DNA of 64,000 nucleotides, from positions 68,961 to 132,960 of the forward strand of contig PASP01000001.1 in the NCBI GenBank assembly GCA_002712005.1, in the 5' to 3' direction. Origin of the DNA: Halobacteriovoraceae bacterium (GTDB taxonomy: Bacteria; Bdellovibrionota; Bacteriovoracia; Bacteriovoracales; Bacteriovoracaceae). The translations under genes were made by a program, and so were the position numbers. Of the stretch, positions 61,600-64,000 are shown piece after piece. The stretch's first letter is position 1, and every line of letters starts with the position of its first letter. The notes beneath the pieces are model-generated. The model made no database searches, was not told the origin of the DNA, and saw only the letters and a list, made by a program, of their open reading frames with translations.

Positions 61600-64000
61600 T
61601 TAAAAATACCCAATACTCAAATGAAATCTTCCAAATGACTCAGTTCCGGTGCTATCTAAGTCCCTTCTCTTCAATTTTATACCATAATCGAAATCTAATG
61701 TACCGACAGGCGTCAGAAATTTCAAGGTCAAACCTGCAGATGTTCTTAAATCAAATGGCTTGAAATGATTTATGAATAATCGGCCCGCATCAAAAAATGG
61801 CCCAATCACAAATGTTTCACTCGCATAGTATCTTGGCTCAAATTTGAAGTTGGCAAAATAGGCCTTCCCTTCGATTCTTTTTTCTGTTATGTCTTGACCA
61901 CCTGGAAGGCGGTTAATTTCACTATCTGAATAACCTCTAACCAAATCAAAGCCATCTAATCTAAATACTTTAATTGAGGGAATATAGCCCACAGAACGTC
62001 TATCTCCGTTAGCATCAACAATTTCATTAGTTGCGTAATTTTCCTGCATTCCCATTGAGGCACTAAAGGCCAATACAAATCTCTTATTAAAGAGAGGAAT
62101 GTAAAAACGATTTCTCGAAATAATTTTTGAAAAGTTAATTTCTATGTCTTGATCCTTTTGACTACCAAAGTAAGGATTTGCAAATTCCCAACTCAAGCCA
62201 AAATAAGCTCCAGATCGAGGAGAAACGGGATTGTCCCTAAAGTCTAGAGTAATCCCTGGAGTTAAACTTCCAATCTCAAATGTGGCCTTATCTTTATCTT
62301 GGGTGGCATCAAATTGGCGGATTTTCTCATATTGATACTTTAAAGTTGCTCCAAAATAACGATTGAATTGTTTCGTGAGCTGAGGGGAGAATCTAAAAAT
62401 ATCGGCGTCAAAACTATAAAACCTTCTTCTTTGCACCGAAAAATTTCCAGAGAAGTCTGCCGTATTAAGAAGATAGGGGAAGTTATAACTAATTCTAGCT
62501 AATCCCTCGATTAGGTGCTTATTACTTTGTGATCTTCGTGCATCGAATTGGCTCAAATCAAAACGACGGTTCACTTGGAACTTAAGAGAACCTGAATCGT
62601 TTAAGCCAAAGAGATTACTTTTGGTGAGGAGCAGTGAGAGTTTTGCACCGATATCCGTACGATATCCAGGAGCTATTTCACCTCGCCCAAATTTCTTTTC
62701 CTGAACCTGGATAATAATATTGGTTTTGTTAAAAGGCTCATTACTTAGCTTATTGGTAACGATAGGAATGACTTGTACCCGTGCAAATAGACCTAAAGCA
62801 TTGATTTTATCTTGAATTAGCTTTAATTTTTGAGGTGTGATTTCATCCCCTTTCTCTAAAGCCACTTCACGCGTTAACACAACATCTTTAGTAATCCTAT
62901 TTCCGGACAGGACAAGATTTTCGAAACGAGTCACCTTACCTAGATTAAATTCAAGATTGATTTGAGACCTTGTAAAGTTCATGTCGTAAGTCACAACATT
63001 ATCTTCGTCTAGATTTTTAATTTCAGCATAGAAGTATCCAAGATCCCTTAATACATTAAGGGCACGAGCTAAATCATTTTCTAACTCTACGACATTAAGA
63101 GGACTATTCACTTGATTTTTAAGCTTAGCTAAGACTTTTGGTTTCTGCTCTTCTGGAATTCCTTCTAGCCTAATCGCAGAGAGAATTGATTGTTGTCTTT
63201 CTTTTATTGAATAAGCAACATCGGCTGATCCCTGTTCTTTATTAAAGATGATTCGAGGGCGTGAAACATCGATAAAAACGAACCCTCTTTGAAGGTAATA
63301 GTCTTTTAAAATATCAGAAAAGTTATTTAAGTATGATTCGTCTATGAAATCTCGAGAAGCAAGAGTGCTAGCGTTGTCATAAAAGAGATCCCTTAAAGTA
63401 GAAATATCTAAAAGAAGATTTCCTTTAAAGCTTAAACTTCTCAAGCGAAGTTTCCTTCCTTCATTGATATTGAAAAACATCGTCTTGACCTGGCCATGAT
63501 CAAAAGACTTTCCAGTTCTTTCATAGTAAGACACTTTCGTATCGTATAGACCCAGTTTGAGATAACTTTTCTCTATTACCTTTGAGATGTCTTTAGTCTG
63601 TAACGACGATGCTCCATCAAGGAGTGCTTTCTTGATATCAATAAGAAGCTCTTCACTTGAAATATGCTTATTGCCAGAAAATGCAAACTGAGTTCTTGTC
63701 CCTAGGAAGACATGGAGCTTTAAAGATTTCCTTTTTTCTGATAGCTCAACTTCTGTAAAGTCGATCTTAGCACCCAAGTACCCCATCTTCTTAAGCTCAG
63801 AGACGATCCTATCCACTTCTAGTTTTGTCTGAACCCTACTGTAAACTTCATTCTTTTCTTTTTTAAGACCCCTTAAGAGTTCTTTTGTAATACTATTCTT
63901 TTCACCTATTATCTCAACTTCTTCTAAAATAACTTTTCCACCATAGGCGATATTAACATTTAAAGTGACATAACCACTTTCTTGGCCTTTTTCATTAATT
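61600..64000 (-). CDS. BamA-superfamily outer-membrane protein (5' end outside window)
   Basis: At least 799 residues of an Omp85 protein; the frame stays open to the right edge, so the start and possibly more POTRA domains are missing. At least five POTRA-like repeats are visible, for example VILEEVEIIGEKNSITKELL, FAFSGNKHISSEELLIDIKK, LRSLSFKGNLLLDISTLRD, IRLEGIPEEQKPKVLAKL and ENLVLSGNRITKDVVLT. A 16-strand-type barrel follows (about the last 380 residues), with VRGYSDSEINRLPGG matching the VRGF/Y motif and terminal Phe (FHLSIGYF). It may insert outer-membrane proteins, as BamA, or be a second Omp85 member (TamA-like). It lies upstream of rplM in the same direction. Confidence 0.88.
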   Translation of the reverse strand, partial: INEKGQESGYVTLNVNIAYGGKVILEEVEIIGEKNSITKELLRGLKKEKNEVYSRVQTKLEVDRIVSELKKMGYLGAKIDFTEVELSEKRKSLKLHVFLGTRTQFAFSGNKHISSEELLIDIKKALLDGASSLQTKDISKVIEKSYLKLGLYDTKVSYYERTGKSFDHGQVKTMFFNINEGRKLRLRSLSFKGNLLLDISTLRDLFYDNASTLASRDFIDESYLNNFSDILKDYYLQRGFVFIDVSRPRIIFNKEQGSADVAYSIKERQQSILSAIRLEGIPEEQKPKVLAKLKNQVNSPLNVVELENDLARALNVLRDLGYFYAEIKNLDEDNVVTYDMNFTRSQINLEFNLGKVTRFENLVLSGNRITKDVVLTREVALEKGDEITPQKLKLIQDKINALGLFARVQVIPIVTNKLSNEPFNKTNIIIQVQEKKFGRGEIAPGYRTDIGAKLSLLLTKSNLFGLNDSGSLKFQVNRRFDLSQFDARRSQSNKHLIEGLARISYNFPYLLNTADFSGNFSVQRRRFYSFDADIFRFSPQLTKQFNRYFGATLKYQYEKIRQFDATQDKDKATFEIGSLTPGITLDFRDNPVSPRSGAYFGLSWEFANPYFGSQKDQDIEINFSKIISRNRFYIPLFNKRFVLAFSASMGMQENYATNEIVDANGDRRSVGYIPSIKVFRLDGFDLVRGYSDSEINRLPGGQDITEKRIEGKAYFANFKFEPRYYASETFVIGPFFDAGRLFINHFKPFDLRTSAGLTLKFLTPVGTLDFDYGIKLKRRDLDSTGTESFGRFHLSIGYF

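Overview
The window is AT-rich, gene-dense chromosomal DNA from a Gram-negative, flagellated, pilus-bearing bacterium. Supporting features are BamA-type outer-membrane assembly, two flagellins, a Tad/Flp pilus locus, PilT, a 6S RNA, a TIGR02147-type regulator, a TIGR04552-like protein and many small secreted or lipidated proteins with a strong Lys/Glu/Ile bias. This combination points to the Bdellovibrionota, most likely a Halobacteriovorax/Bacteriovorax-like predator. That assignment is inference from gene content, not a database match. No CRISPR array, insertion sequence, prophage or tRNA was seen.

Layout. Positions 1-3547 hold the left-edge start of a small secreted peptide gene, pilT, an aldehyde dehydrogenase and two more small secreted peptides. 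Positions 3669-13242, all on the minus strand, form a Tad/Flp pilus operon. Reading with transcription it contains two Flp-type prepilins, a CpaA/TadV peptidase, three TadE-like pseudopilins, CpaB, a CpaC secretin, a fused CpaE(TadZ)-CpaF(TadA) ATPase, one TadB/C membrane protein and a secreted Rhs/YD-repeat protein. A consensus promoter drives it at 13341-13369. A divergent 6S RNA follows at 13461-13636. Positions 13754-19780 hold hypothetical genes, a sugar-nucleotide-type SDR, a large secreted Cys-rich protein with an internal duplication, and two flagellins. Positions 20004-25601 hold a GNAT, a DUF547 protein, a TVP38-flavoprotein fusion and a UbiB-family kinase.

Positions 25669-28615 are a formaldehyde-detoxification module: a LysR-type regulator divergent from glutathione-dependent formaldehyde dehydrogenase and S-formylglutathione hydrolase. 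Positions 30637-35542 are a tight run (zinc-ribbon protein, greA, recG, FHA-like, alpha/beta hydrolase, UDG-like). It is followed by a RelA/SpoT-like TIGR04552 protein, pgpA, recA-recX and alaS. Positions 42824-49194 are rich in exported proteins: a peptide-binding lipoprotein, several small secreted proteins, and a trypsin-like protease followed closely by a TIGR02147-type regulator. An acyl-CoA ligase, rpoZ, lon and an AMIN-like protein come next. A secreted M10-type metalloprotease then overlaps a membrane-anchored partner, followed by a UvrA paralogue with one eroded ATPase site. rplM-rpsI and a BamA-superfamily protein running off the right edge close the window.

The most unusual items are: the family of roughly 66-residue secreted peptides ending in SS-x-IDG, one with a near-perfect sigma-54 promoter; the CpaE-CpaF fusion and the toxin-less Rhs protein in the Tad operon; the RelA/SpoT-like protein; the asymmetric UvrA paralogue; and a hairpin that buries the ribosome-binding site of the metalloprotease operon.
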